Assembly: GCF_023973825.1 (NCBI RefSeq)
Contig: NW_027122936.1
Span: 1 to 64,000, forward strand
Length of the DNA: 64,000 bases
DNA from: Plasmodium brasilianum
Lineage: Eukaryota; Apicomplexa; Aconoidasida; Haemosporida; Plasmodiidae
Reading direction: 5' to 3'
Below the pieces are notes generated by a model. It was not told where the DNA came from. It saw only the letters and a list, made by a program, of their open reading frames with translations, and searched no databases. Positions 39,998 through 53,108 of this stretch are shown piece after piece. The translations under genes were made by a program, and so were the position numbers. Numbering within the stretch: the first letter of the stretch is position 1; every line of letters starts with the position of its first letter.

Positions 39998-42576
39998 ATG
40001 GAAAAGTGTTTGTCCTCGGTAATATTCGTTTTTTTATAATAAAATAAAATTTGAGTAAATTACGTACTTATAACAAAAAAAAGTGTTAATGTTACTGATA
40101 TAAAAATTTATATTCTTTAAGTAATTCATAATAATTTTTAAAATCCAGAAATGGGGTGTTCTAGGTTCTGGCGCATTAAGCCTCTATATGACACAAGAGT
40201 TTGGAAAAATTTCAAAACATATAATAAATAAAACTCCTTCCTTAATTAACGAGAGTAATAAAGAGAATTTTAGGAAGGAATGCCTCGAATTGGTTGATCT
40301 TCTAATACAGAATAAAAAAGCACCATTTTACGAAAATCAGAATAAGTGGGAAGAAACGATAAAATTTTGGGCAAGATCTCACTATAAACGGCTAGCCGAA
40401 AAACATGGTGGATGTTTTCCGATTTTCGATGATAAAGAAAAAAAAATTTTAGAACTAAATTATAAAGCACTAGATTTCTGCGATGAAAAAAATAATAAAA
40501 TAAATGAAATACAATGTCATACAGGAGTACGTAAAATTTCAGGTGAATGTGATGAGACATGTTCAAATAAAATTAATGAATATAATGCGTGGATTAAGGA
40601 AAAACGTAAGCATTTTAGTACACAGAAAGTGCTCATACAAAGTAATTGCAAAAATCCACAGTCCCAATTTCCAACAAGAAAATGTGACATACTTAATCCT
40701 ATAACATTTCGCGAACTTCCTAAATGCCGAATTAGACATGCAGTAGCCCGGACACAGACTGAATCTGCAGAAAAAAAAACAATTCCTCAAGATGTCGATC
40801 AAACAACAGATAGCGTTCAATCTATTCCTCAAGATTCACAGAAACAAGATTCGCAACTTATAAGTGGAGAGAAAGAAAAAATTGAAGTAAAAACTGAACA
40901 AGAAAAAGTTCGTCCAGATCTTCAATCTCAAACTGATGAACTATCATCAACCAAAGCTACAAGTACTCAAGGTGACATCAGGGACAATAAGGATCCTCAA
41001 CCTAGAAAAGAACAAGCATCAGCAGCTTCTGAAAACGAAGAAGTAATATCATCAGATGGTTCTACATTTTCTTCAAAGTCAGAAGAATCGGTAGTTCCCC
41101 CTAGGTTTGAAACAACTCCTTTATCTATTCCTGCTCCACTTTCACTTACTCCTTCTTTATCCAATATATCTTCAGGTAACAACAATGCTATTTATTTTGT
41201 TACCTTAAAAATAAATACTTAAATTATTTTACATATATAAGTATACGCATTTAAAAAGATGTTACAGGACAAGTAGTAAAAAAATCTAACTCTCATACAT
41301 CATCTATTTTAGTAAGTATTATTATTATTATTGTATTTTCTTTTTTTATTAAAGTAAAATAAAAACATAAGGCTAAATATATAATAAGAATTTGATTATT
41401 CTAATAATTTATTTTATAAATGTTTTGTTCTTTTTCTCTTTGTAGTACGCATTAATAGGGATGTTTAAAAAAAAAAAATATATAAAAAGAAAACAAATGA
41501 AATTCCTTAGAATAAAAGTACCTTCACGATTTGATAAAAAAAGTAAGTTTTTCACAGATGATCATTTAGAACGCGCAATATATGATGATGAAAAAATCAT
41601 AAAAAAAATTAAAATAAATGAACGTACAAAAAAAGTAAACTTGTCGAAGCAAAAAAAAGACAGATCCAAAATCATAATAGAAGTACATATGCAAGTACTC
41701 GAAGAATGCATAAATGAAGATTGGGAAAACCACAAAGACGAATTCTTAGAAATATGTATAGATGAATTCGCGAAAAAGGATTATACAACCTATCCCAATT
41801 TAAAAGATGATGATCCAATAATAGAAAATGTTAAATGTATCAGTGATATTAAAAAACAAAATATTCTATGGAATAAATGGATACAAAGACATAGAAATCT
41901 TTCTGAAAATCTGAAAAAAGACGATTGGTTTAATAATTTGAAGGATGAATGGAATAGAGAAGTAGCTTACATACAAGAAATGGAAGAAATAAAAAAGAAA
42001 TCTTCAAATGAAACTCAAAAAGTTTCATTTTTAGAAAGAGAAAAAGATATATGGAGACAGTGGATATCAAAAAAGGGTATGATTATACAACAACACCTTG
42101 ATCAGTACTGGAATAATGGATTAGCAGAGGAGTTGCAGAATATCTCAGATGAATATGTAAATGAAGATACTAAAAATTATGTATCACTATTAAATGTAGA
42201 AGAATTGAAGCACAAAGAAAATTATGAAGAATTATGTAAATATATAAAAAAAAAATTATTAACAAAGCTTTGTATTCTCGTGCTTATAGCAGTATTAGAA
42301 GAATGTAAAAAGGAGGCTAACCTTGAAAATAGGGAATCATATTTGGATAGATCCATAAATGAATGGAAGGGAAAAAGATATTCAAGTAAAAAACAAGAAA
42401 TTACAGAAAATATAATTGAATGTAATAACAATGATATAGAAAATAAAAGAAATGAGGAATTTGATGCTCATATATGGAAAGATAGTTTCAGGAATGAAAT
42501 AGAAGATTGGATAAGAGATGATGACTTATATGCAAATTCTATAGTTAGTGATAGAACAGTAGACAAATCGAATTAA
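39998..42576 (+). CDS. STP1: STP1 protein, four exons, 754 aa
   Basis: Exons 39998-40018 (MEKCLSS), 40149-41175, 41268-41353 and 41446-42576, with GT/AG introns of 130, 92 and 92 bp; the second junction splits a Gly codon. The ectodomain (to about residue 200) is rich in Lys, Glu and spaced Cys, with motifs such as KWEETIKFW and CDETCSNKINEYNAW. A low-complexity Gln/Ser/Glu/Pro linker follows (about 205-345). Exon 3 encodes the membrane segment (ILVSIIIIIVFSFF, about 363-376). Exon 4 is a large cytoplasmic region with repeated Trp motifs (LWNKWIQRHRNLSE, DDWFNNLKDEWNRE, DIWRQWISKKG) and Leu/Cys-rich stretches, as in STP1 and SURFIN proteins. STP1 is a subtelomeric surface-type family in P. 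malariae and P. ovale; its exact role is unknown. The frame is intact throughout. Read without introns it looks like two separate genes, which would be wrong. Confidence 0.9.
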
Positions 42577-43489
42577 ATAGAAGAAAAACAGTTTCTATAA
42601 ATTCATAGGTATACCTCCATAATATATTTAAATGATATTTAAAAACAAAGGCTACTAATGAAAAATATTATTTAAATTTTTTAATGTCTTTAGGAAATAA
42701 AGAAAATGAATGTAAAGTAATAAGTAATAAAAAGGAAAAAAAAAATCATGAAACATAAAGTTTGAAATTGAAGCATTTAAAATATATTACAATTATATAC
42801 GTTTTTTTATATCTGTAATATTATACATTAGGACACTTCGCTAATACTTGATTTAACAAAAATAGTAATATGTTAATACACATATAAAAAAAAAAGATTA
42901 ATATTAAAATTTTTCGAAAATGTTACACCTTGAAAAAATTATAATTTGAAATAATAAAAAAAAACAAAATAAAAAATTTGTAACACTATTCCTGAATTAA
43001 TATAATATTATTACAAAAATTTATATAATTCTATTTTATTCCATTACTTCTTATTTTACAGTTATTTTCACGTTTAGAAATATACTTATTTGCATCTTTT
43101 ATATATTTCCATTGATCAACCGGTTTCATGTTTCAATTTATATAAAAAATTTGTTCATAAATAAAAAAAAAAATAAGGAAAAGAACTCTTTATATGCATG
43201 AAAACGTAATGATAATTTACACAAAATCTGTATTACGAATTATATAAAAAAAAAAAAATATGCTACGTACTTAATGAAAACGTCTTAATCTGTTATGAGT
43301 TAATAGATATTGTACATTAATATCGTTCATTTATTGTATATTTTCAAAATTTTACCTATAGCTATATTTGCGTTCTTTTTAATTATTTATTTTTTGGAAA
43401 AATTAAAAAATTACATTTAAGAATTCTATTTTTTAATGAACAATTTCATTTTCTCCATAATATATAATGAATAATAAACTAAACACATT

Positions 43490-43531
<42 letters not shown>

Positions 43532-44459
43532 AAAAAAAAAATATTCTTTTTTCATTTTTAGGAGAATAAGAAAAAGATACCATAAATCAATATGCTATAT
43601 ATTTTACTAAATTGTGGGAGATATTCTCAATTAGAACGTATTTTAGAATAAATAATATTTCTAAATAATTGAATTATTTATTATGTTACTTATATATTGC
43701 TAAAATGTAAAGTAACTATTATTAATTATTGATGATATATTAATAAAATGAACAACCTTATAGTAGATCATGGGAATGATATATCTAATCCGATTTATAG
43801 AGTTATTTTTCAATTTTCATGCTAAGCTATTGTGTATAAATAATTGTATTATATTATAATTTTCTCTGTTCATTAAACCATATTATTAATTAACTTCTAG
43901 CTTATGGCGTAAATTTTAAGTAAACATTCACCTTCAAGTTAAATAAATAAATTTGTTTTTTTTTAAATATATATCTTTTTTTTATTTTGTTACATATATT
44001 TCAATATTTATAAAATGTACAGTAACCATATTTTTTATATTATTATACTTTCTACTAGTAAAAATTTTTTTTTTAAATTATCTTTTAACATTATTCTAAA
44101 ATATTAACTATATTTTTTTAAAATTACAATTCTTATAATATATTTATAAATAAAAAAATCATTTTATTAGAGCATTTTACTAATATAGCAAATATTAATT
44201 CTGTTATGTAATTATAATAATAAAAAATTTTACATGCAAATTTTTATGCCGTTTACTTTATTTTAAAATCATTAGAATTCATACAGAACAAAGATATAAA
44301 TAATTATTTTCTCCGAATGTAATACATTATATATATTCTAATTTTTTAATATCAGAATTATTCAATTAGAAAAAAAATAAAATAATAAAAATATGCAAAT
44401 AATATTTCTTTTAATATAACAAGTTGTGCTCGAATAATGCTATTGATTAGAATTTATTC
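42577..44459. other. intergenic downstream of STP1
   Basis: No gene seen. A TA microsatellite lies at about 43493-43526. Confidence 0.5.
43493..43526. repeat. TA dinucleotide microsatellite
   Basis: About 34 bp of TA repeat in intergenic DNA. Confidence 0.95.
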
Positions 44460-44670
44460 TTCTGAATTTTTATTTGTAGAAAAAAAATGGGTAAAAAGAA
44501 AAAATATTAAAAAAATTAAGAGAAAAAGTAAAAAGAGAATAAAAATAATAAAATAATGTGAATGTTTAAAATACATAAAAATAAATACAAAAAGTAATAG
44601 AAGAATTAGAAGAACAAAAAATAGATTTGAAAAATCTTATAAATTAGAATGAAAAGAAAGTTGAAAAAAA
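44460..44670 (+). pseudogene. basic coding scrap, possibly a cytoplasmic exon relic
   Basis: Purine-rich DNA after a TTTGTAG that resembles a splice acceptor. One frame reads a strongly Lys/Arg-rich peptide (WVKRKNIKKIKRKSKKRIK), a TAA, and then continues open with another basic stretch (SNRRIRRTKNRFEK) to a TGA. Short basic exons following a membrane exon are typical of PIR and STP1/SURFIN-type genes, so this may be such an exon cut off from its gene. Low-complexity A-rich DNA could also give this by chance. Confidence 0.3.
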
Positions 44671-45434
44671 TGTAAAATATAATATGGAAAACATAGTCTG
44701 TTTTAAATGTTAAAAAGTTTTTTTTAAAAACTTATTATTTTCCATTATATAATTGTTATGTATCTTTAAAATTAATATAAGTTTGAGTTTCATATTTTAG
44801 TTATTTATTTTTATATTTTTTTCTATATCAGCATATTTATTATCATATTATAATTATACACAATAATATGTTCATAAAAAACAAAAATTACAATCATAAT
44901 AATATTAATGACGGATAGTGTATTTATTAATAAAAGCCATATACCTTATATTAATGATATATCTATATGATAAAAAGAAATGAATGGGAGAATATATTGT
45001 AACACTTGAAGTTTTATCTATACATTTATATATATAGATTTATTTATATTAAGGTTTACAATAATTTTATATATTATTATTATTTATATTTTAAAATTAC
45101 ATACTTATAAAAAAAAATAATAAATAAAATAATTTAATATTATTAAAATAATCATAAGTGGACAAAGGTACATAAATAAATATTTAATTACATTTAAGTA
45201 GATATAGGCGTTTCTCTAAAGATATTTTATGATGTTTTTATAAAATTAATTCTTAATAAAAATCATAATTTTTAATTTTTTTTTTTTATATAAAACTTTT
45301 TGTTTCATTATTTTTTTTTGAACAGTAATTTAAATATTTTTTATAAATCATTTTATATTGTTCCGTTATATTTTCATACTTATATTAAAGTGTATGCCTT
45401 TGTAATTTAATATATTTAATTGAAAATTAAATAA

Positions 45435-46161
45435 TATAAAGTAGCACTATTTATTATTAAAGTTGAAACAATATTCTTTTTTACGTCTGTTTCGACAGTC
45501 ATATTTAAATTGTCTTCAACCAGTTCAAATGATGATTACTGCAGTTGGGTAAGATAAAATATTTCAAATAAATATATTTGAATTTTAGTTAATTCCATTT
45601 AAAAATTAAATTAATCTAAAAAATACACTTTTTTTAATATTTTATTTAAATATTTTCGGGAAAAGCAAAGTCTCCACTTTGTAAATCTTATAAATTCTCT
45701 AAAGTTATACCAGAAGTATATTTAAAACAAAAGATAGCGAAATACAAATTATCAGAAAAATATAAAAAATTTATTTGGGAACTATGGCTTAGTCGATGGA
45801 AAAAGAAAATGATATAAGATTTTAAAAAGTAAAAGAATTCTTGTCCTGAAAAAAAAGGAGGAATTTAATATTTTTTTGAACAAATTAGAGGATAAATGGA
45901 TGCATTACAATCCCAATATGTAATAAGAATATCAATCAGAACTTTATGATGTATTCTCTAGTTGGAGCAAAGATTAATGTATATAATGGTTTAAAAAAAC
46001 ATGAATCATATTATATATTCCGATTATAAACGGAGAAAAAGTTCGTGCGTTATGGAAATGGCGCTTAATAATAACATTTTTACATTAATATTTAAAAAAT
46101 GGCTCATAAGAGAAGAAAGGATACACTAAAAAGTGAAGCAGTAAAAAAAATTCGTAGGTAA
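45435..46161 (+). pseudogene. tryptophan-rich antigen (TRAg)-like pseudogene
   Basis: Remnant of a two-exon gene. Exon 1 (to 45548) has a hydrophobic stretch (FFFTSVSTVIFKLSSTSS) and a GTAAGA donor, but no ATG in frame: a TAA lies just upstream. Where the acceptor should be, the sequence reads TTTTCGG. Exon 2 (from about 45662) keeps the Trp-spaced pattern of the tryptophan-rich antigen C-terminal domain: KYKKFIWELWLSRWKKKM in one frame, then EEFNIFLNKLEDKWMHYNPN and EYQSELYDVFSSWSKD in another, and a final KKWLIREE. At least six stops and several frame changes break it. Intact relatives are exported or merozoite-associated proteins, some proposed to bind red cells. The family call rests on Trp spacing and on the KWMHYNPN block. 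Confidence 0.65.
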
Positions 46162-48496
46162 TTTACAAAAATTTTATTTATTTAAATATATTAATTGTAG
46201 AGAAAAAACGAATAATGAATAAACTCCTTTTATTTAATTAATAGAATCATTCATTTCTTAAGAAAATTGAAAATAAAAACAATGGAATATAAAGAATAAT
46301 GAAAAAAAGGCTATAAATTGGAAAGCAAATATAAATATAATAAACCACGATATATCTAACAATAAATATTAAAACATTTATAAAATTTTCTTCCTTTTAG
46401 GTACTAAAATTATAAAATTCCATTGGTTCACTATTTAGGTTTTATGCTTACACTTATACGCTTAAGTTTCAGATTTTATATAATAATGAAGTAGGGAACA
46501 GTGCAACGAAATGAAACTCTGAAAAACATGTTAATCAGTTATATTTTTCATTAAATGTTAGTCATAATTGTTCAATATATTTAAACGAGTTTGTATAATT
46601 TTAAAAATATTTTTAAATAATTGAATTTATAATAACACATTAATAAAATCTGTATAATTAGAATTAATTATCATAGTTGTTTAATAAACACTAAAATAAG
46701 CGTATAATTCTCACTATAATAATAGGTTTATATAATTTTCCTATCTAAAAATTCATCAGAAAAAAAAATTAACTAAATTATGTAAAAAAATAACAGGTGC
46801 AAGATTTATTATCTATAAAATAGATATTTCTTTATTTTTAATTCAACAATTGTGTTACCTTATATATATCAAAAATTCAGTATATAAAATATAAATATTA
46901 CTGAAATATGTAAGTAATAGCAAAACAATAATCAAGAAATAACATATAATTTTTGAAATATTTAATCCAAAATAAATTAATAATATATATATTAATATAA
47001 AAACATACTTTAGTTATTAAGTTTATACATATTTATTATATAACCATCATTTCAAATAATTCGATATATATCTTGCTCTGTAATTATTCATATGTTGAAG
47101 TAATAAATAAGATAATATATAAACAAAATATAAGCGATAATATATTTTATGAGTATTAACCCTTAATACGTTTAATATAAACATAAAATATCATATATTT
47201 GGCTAGTCTATAATTATAAAAATTATTATAAAAAATGTAGTTGTTCCATTGTTAATTTGAAAATTTTAATTATGCATATCAATTCTACTTACTCTAATTA
47301 ATAATAAAAATAAGATATATTATTATTTTAAAACATGAATGCAATAATCATACAACAATATTGTAGCAAAGTAACAAAATGATTATATTAGCTTAGAAAA
47401 TATGAATAGAATTAAGCAGAACTACTTTGACATATATTTTCAGTAAAAACATATATATATATATATATCTTATATGCTTCAGATCTGCCATTTAATATGA
47501 AAACTTTATATTCTACTAATAGACTTTAAAATGATAAACCTTACAATTTAAATTAATATAAATATTACCTATTAATATGTGATTAAAACTAATTCACAAA
47601 TTTAATTTTTTAATAATACAAAAAATAAAAACAATATAAAATATATGTATGTACCTTCAATATAATATACATTAAATTAATTTATAATGAATAGAATCAA
47701 TAATATCATTATGAACAATAATAATATAATAATTGGTTTTTATTCTTGAAATAATTGTGAAGTTTCATAATACACAAATTATTAAACAATTATAAATTTT
47801 CCATATTCAAAAAATATATTATTTCATTATATATTTATACTTCACAATTACTGAATAAGATAGAAATCAAAATCTTTTGATAATATTTTTTCAATAAATA
47901 TATTTTTTTATATACGTCTAATAAAAGATATTATATAAAATAAATATTAATGTCGTTTTTAAGTAAAAATATATATTTATATATATAACCGTGCAAACAC
48001 AATGTTCCCATAAAATTTTACTAAATACTAAACTAGACACTTTTATTAATTTAAAAAAAATAATATAATTTCTTTTAATTACCTTAGCAAAAAATAATTT
48101 TAGAATAAATGAAGTTACATAATAGGAGACAATAATTTTTAGTTATAATGTAATTTAACAGAGTTTTATAATATTTTATGAATAATTCTACTATTTAGTC
48201 CATATAAAGTACCGACATATGTTGTCCATTTAAATCTATATATTACACAAATATATTTATTATAAGTATTTTTAGTTAAGCTTAAATTATACGTTAATAT
48301 ACAAATTAAAAAATTTTTAACTTTCAAATTCCTAAAAAGACGAGGAAAATATATTGTTGTGTGCCAAACAGACTAATTCAGTTCATGCGAATTTACAATA
48401 TTTTAGAAATTATAAGTATTCGTATTAAGAATATCACTAAATATATTACAGACATTACTCATATTAAAGAATTAATTACAGAAATATATAACTCTA
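46162..48496. other. intergenic with fam-m-type 3' flank
   Basis: No gene seen. The right part carries the shared fam 3' flank: TTAATATGTGATTAAA at 47573 and GAACAATAATAAT at 47713 match 14802 and 14943 at nearly the same distance from the respective stop codons. A short TA run lies near 47450-47468. Confidence 0.55.
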
Positions 48497-49406
48497 TTAA
48501 TATGCACTTTGTTCAGACATCAATTTAATTTTATTATATTTTTCATTATTTCCTAAGACTCTACAAATTCCTATTACAAGCAGAATAATCAATATAAGCA
48601 TAAGTACACCATATAATGTTAAATAAATAAAGGTCATTACTGTCTTCCCCCACCCATTAAGAGTATCATGCAAAGTTTTCAATATTCCACTCTTTGCAAT
48701 GGTTTCCCATGTCTTTTCCAAAGACTTTAATCTTGGTAATACATCAATTGCTGCTACAAACAAGGAAAAAATAACAAACATAGCAACTCCAGTACCATAC
48801 TTTCTAAATCTTATTTTTCTTAAAGATATATCACAAATTCTCCTGTTCCTTTCAATAAAATTATCGTAATCTTTTTTTTTTATCCATTTTTTTTTAAAAT
48901 GAAAATGTTTTCCATCAAACATTCCATTGTTATAATCTATTACTTCCATATAGTATTGTGCCTTATTTAATGAACTTTTATCAGATTTTTCGTTTTTTCC
49001 TTTGTTCCATTTTTCATTAATAGTTATATCATACTTTTCATATTCATTATTATTTGATTTATTCTGTTTTAACCCTAAAATATGCGAATCCTTATCCTGT
49101 TTATATTTTGCTAATAATCGAAAGGTTATTGTATCTAAATTTCTTTCATGTTTGTATTTCGCATCCGCGAATTTATTATATGTTCGCTAAAAAAAAAAAT
49201 TAATAAATTAAATTTATTTTATTTAAAGGATAAATAATTAATTCTATGAAATTTTAGTAACTAAAGTAGAATATGTAATAATCGTATAAAGAATATATCC
49301 TTATATAGTATTATCAAACCATATCATTGTTAAAATGGCATATACATGTTACAAGGACTAAGACAGAAGATTTGATAAATAAGATAGTCTTAATTATTTG
49401 CACCAT
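48497..49406 (-). CDS. fam-m-type two-transmembrane exported protein, intact, 258 aa
   Basis: Exon 1 is 49406-49320 (29 codons, starts MVQIIKT, hydrophobic); exon 2 is 49186-48497; the intron is 133 bp (donor GTTTGA, acceptor after a T run), phase 0. Exon 2 has no ATG until well inside (48949), so the N-terminal 108 residues are easily missed. TFRLLAKYKQ places Arg52-Leu-Leu at the same position as in the other fam proteins; it is RxL-like but lacks an acidic fifth residue. Then come a hydrophilic Asn/Lys-rich stretch, VIDYNNGMFDGKHFHF, KKWIKKKDYDNF, a first membrane segment (about 161-179), a loop, a second membrane segment (about 212-238) and a tail with NNEKYNKIKLMSE. It is the intact counterpart of the pseudogene at 15.7-16.6 kb. 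Assigned fam-m by its KKWIKKKDYDNF block, from memory. Function unknown. Confidence 0.85.
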
Positions 49407-52087
49407 TATACATATCTTTAATATTCTAATAAATTAAGGAAAGAATTAATAATAGTATGCTTCAAAAGATCAATAATGCTATAATTATTTTTATAACAAT
49501 CTTTTGCTATTTTCTCTGTAAAAAACTAATAAAAATTATATAATTAAAACATCTATTATAACATCCCTACAGAAAATAATTTTAAATATATATCATAAAA
49601 TTTTAATCTTAATTTTTATAAAAAATTAACTCTCATTAAGATAAAATAATTTCATTTATACTTAAATATTTTAAAACTATAATTTTATTATAAAATATAA
49701 ACAATTATGTAATACCTTTTAATAATTTTTTCCAAAATAAAATAAAAAAAATATATAAATATTGAATTTATATAGAATATATAACGTATAGAATACAGTT
49801 AATATACTGTTCTATAAATGAATACTATATTTACATTTCGTACAGATACTATATAACTAATAATTCCATTAGTATAAATAATTTATTTCAGAAGCACCTC
49901 TTATTATTTTTAAAATATATTTATTATTTTAACAGAATTATAATGGTAATAATATACTGATAGAATAATATTTTCTGTTACATTAATTATTACAGATCCT
50001 TTAGATAATCCCTGAGCACATACAATCCTATATAGTATTGAATATATATGCTATTATCTTATGTAAGCAGTAACATTTATTTTAAATACCAAAAAAAACT
50101 GACTTTTTAATATTCTACCATAATTTTTGAATATTAAAATTGTAAATTATGTTTAAAATATACCATTATTAATTAACGAAAAATCTTTATATTCATCTAC
50201 TTAATTTTTTATATATTTTTTTTAATTAATTTTTTCTCATATAGAAGAAACATTCACATACAAAAAAAAAAAAATAAAATAAATAAACATTGTCAAAATA
50301 TGCGTATTTGTTTTTTCTGTGAATATACTAATTTGATAAATGGAATAAAATATTTTAATATTTTTTATTAATATTTATTATTAAAAAGTATATATATGTA
50401 ATTTTTATTAAAATTTTTATTATTTTTATTTTTATTTTCCACACATATTATTCCCATATATATCAGTCTAATTTTGTTTAGTTCCTAAGTATACTTTTAG
50501 AAAGAAAAATTGTACAATGATTACTTCTTTGACTATACAGCACTTTTTAAATAATATATAAAAATGATAATTCAAACGTATATTATTATTTTATTGTTAT
50601 TTTCATATGAATACATAGAAAATTATATATAAAAAATAAAGTTTAATCATGAAAATTACTTGGGAAATTGTTCCATGCAGTTTCTCATTCATTATGATTA
50701 TTTAGATAAAACGTTTTAAAAAAATATATTTGTCATTTTGATATAATTTATTAATACTTATCAAAGGAATAATAAAAATATTACCAATTTATAAATCATT
50801 TATCAAATAATAATCCATTTTTAATTTTTATTTTGTTTATAGCACTTTTATTGTTAATTTGATAAAATTACTAATGGTTAATATAAACATTATGTATACA
50901 TATATATATTTATGAAATAATGTTAAGTTTTAACTTAATATATTTACAAACAATCGTAAACAATAAAACTTATGTATAATACTTATTTATGTATTATTAT
51001 TTTAAAGAGAAAGTAACTGAATTCTTTTTCATTACCCTTAATGAAAATATTTATAGATATATAATACATACTTAGAAGTCTACAATTATGAAATAAAACA
51101 ATATTATATAAATAAAGATTTCAATATACTATTTATTATTATCAAATTACATATAATTAAGTAATTTTATCCTTTAACGATGTAAAAAATAATAAAATTT
51201 ATATAGCTTATTTATTTATAGATTATCAATATAAATTAAATTTAATTACTTTTATAAAAACTGAATTAACTCCTGAAATAAGCACAATAATATAATGATA
51301 AATAGAGTTAACTGTTCATTTATATAAGAATAAAAATAAATTCAATTTTATTAAAAAATAACTAATAACCCATAGACAATAAAGTTATTATTTTGATATA
51401 CTTTATTTTTTTCCTTTTTAAACTAAGAAAAAATAGCTAAACAATTGATAAAACCACTTATAAATTATGTATTATTTATAACGCATATCTCGCAAAACTT
51501 AATTTATAGAGTAATTAATATTTCCTTTTGAGAAAATATATATATATATAATTCTCTGCAACAAAATACATACAATTCCTATAATTAATACAAAACAAGT
51601 CATATTAATTTTTAATTTTAAAGTAGTAAAACACAGTTTCTGAATTATATCAACATATAATATTTTTGAACTGGAACAAGTGAAAAATTGAAAAATATTA
51701 TTTCATACAGTTCAAATGTAAAGTAACTTATGGCTTAAATTGAACAATATATATTGTACTATTATAAATTCATTTAAACATTCATACATATATTTTTTAT
51801 GAAAATATATATAAATACACAAATATGTATTTACGCCATAATATTTAATAAACATAAATAATAATTTAAATAAATAACGAAAAACAATCGCACATTCAAA
51901 TATAAACAAATCTAGAAATATATATTTTTACTGTTGTAAATCAAAAAAACCTTGTTCATGTGGATACACTTGAGAAAAATTAATCAATTATGTGTACGTT
52001 TAATAGCTATATAACTAAAGACATTACAGTTATTACTTCACACTAAATACGTCCTTATAGAAAGAATCATATTTCTTATTATTCATT
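49407..52087. other. intergenic between the fam-m-type and fam-l-type pair
   Basis: Holds the upstream element of the fam-m-type gene (49771-49820) and, from about 50485, the 1.6-kb shared 3' flank of the fam-l-type gene at 52.1 kb. The CTAAGTATACTTTTAGAAA block at 50485 is 1.60 kb past that stop codon; its relative at 10576 is 1.58 kb past another. No gene seen. Confidence 0.55.
49771..49820 (-). promoter_or_regulatory. shared fam upstream element, copy 4
   Basis: TATAGAATATATAACGTATA and TGTTCTATAAATGA lie about 365-415 bp upstream of the start at 49406. It matches the elements before the other fam loci, best the fam-m-type copy at 17041. Confidence 0.55.
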
Positions 52088-53108
52088 TTACCCTTTTCTA
52101 AACTTAATTTTTTCATACTTTTTAACTTTTTTATGGTAGTAAAAAATACCTAATATACATGTGACACCTATTACAAAGATGGGTATGAAGTATATAAGAA
52201 AACCAAAGAAACCGGTTATATAATAATGTTTATCTATATTAGGTCCGCCTGCGTTCGCTGCTACTTGAGTAGATTTTTGAAAGAACGAACCAAAAAAGGA
52301 ATTTTTCAACCATTCATGTAATGGCCTTAACATTTTTTGTAAAGGCTTCACACCATTTGTAGGTTGTGATACCACTGTTGTAGCAATAATATTCAAAACA
52401 TAAAACAAACCATTTATAAGTCCATAACCCACGAATAAATCTAGTAAAAGTAATATGGATAACGAAAAAACAAAAAATATAGGTAAACTTAATCGAAATC
52501 CGTACTTTTTACCTATTATTTTTTTATAAATCTTATCACTAATTGTCCTGTTGTTTTTAAGAAAATCTTCATAATCAAGTTCTTTAAATATTTTTTTTTC
52601 CATACGGGAATATTTTTTTGTTTCAAATATACAATATTTATTTTTGTTATGTTTTTTATGATCTTTCCTATTATTTGATAAACTACCATTTGATTGTTTT
52701 TTTATTCCTGCATACTTCCTATCATTATTAGATATATCTTTTCTTTCATCCATATCATTATTCGATATCCATTCCTTTAACCTCATAGTACATGAATCCA
52801 TATTTTGTTTACATTTTGCTAATAATCGATAATTCCCTATATTTAATTTTTTACCATATGTATGATTCTGTTCCGAAAATTTATGATGTTCACTCTAAAA
52901 AAATAAATTAAATATTTATAATTAAAAAATATCAATAATATTACCCTTAAATAAAATGTTAATAAAAATAAAACACAAAGGAAACGAATAATGTAAATAT
53001 TCCTGAATAATATTATCATACATTATAAATGCTAAAATTGTATATCCCTGTTAAGATTATAAACGCAGCAATATTAATAAATAAGAGTAACTTAATTTTT
53101 TTTTCCAT
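52088..53108 (-). CDS. fam-l-type two-transmembrane exported protein, intact, 297 aa
   Basis: Exon 1 is 53108-53022 (29 codons, MEKKIKLLLFI start); exon 2 is 52894-52088; the intron is 127 bp (donor GTATGA, acceptor TTTTTTTAG), phase 0. The frame is open from the acceptor, so the ATG at 52801 is internal and not the start. NYRLLAKCKQ carries Arg52-Leu-Leu at the family position. Next are an Asn/Lys-rich stretch, FETKKYSRMEKKIFKELDY, a first membrane segment (about 164-184), a loop with Phe-rich and Ala/Gly-rich parts, a second membrane segment (about 255-282) and the basic tail YYHKKVKKYEKIKFRKG. It pairs with the fam-m-type gene 2.7 kb to its left. Export and membrane placement are inferred from layout; function is unknown. 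Confidence 0.88.

Noticed and set aside
40270..41185. Minus-strand frames inside STP1 exon 2
   Set aside because: Antisense shadows of a clearly coding plus-strand exon.
49002..49190. 62-codon plus-strand frame
   Set aside because: Antisense shadow of the N-terminal part of the fam-m-type exon 2, which is coding on the minus strand although it lacks an ATG.
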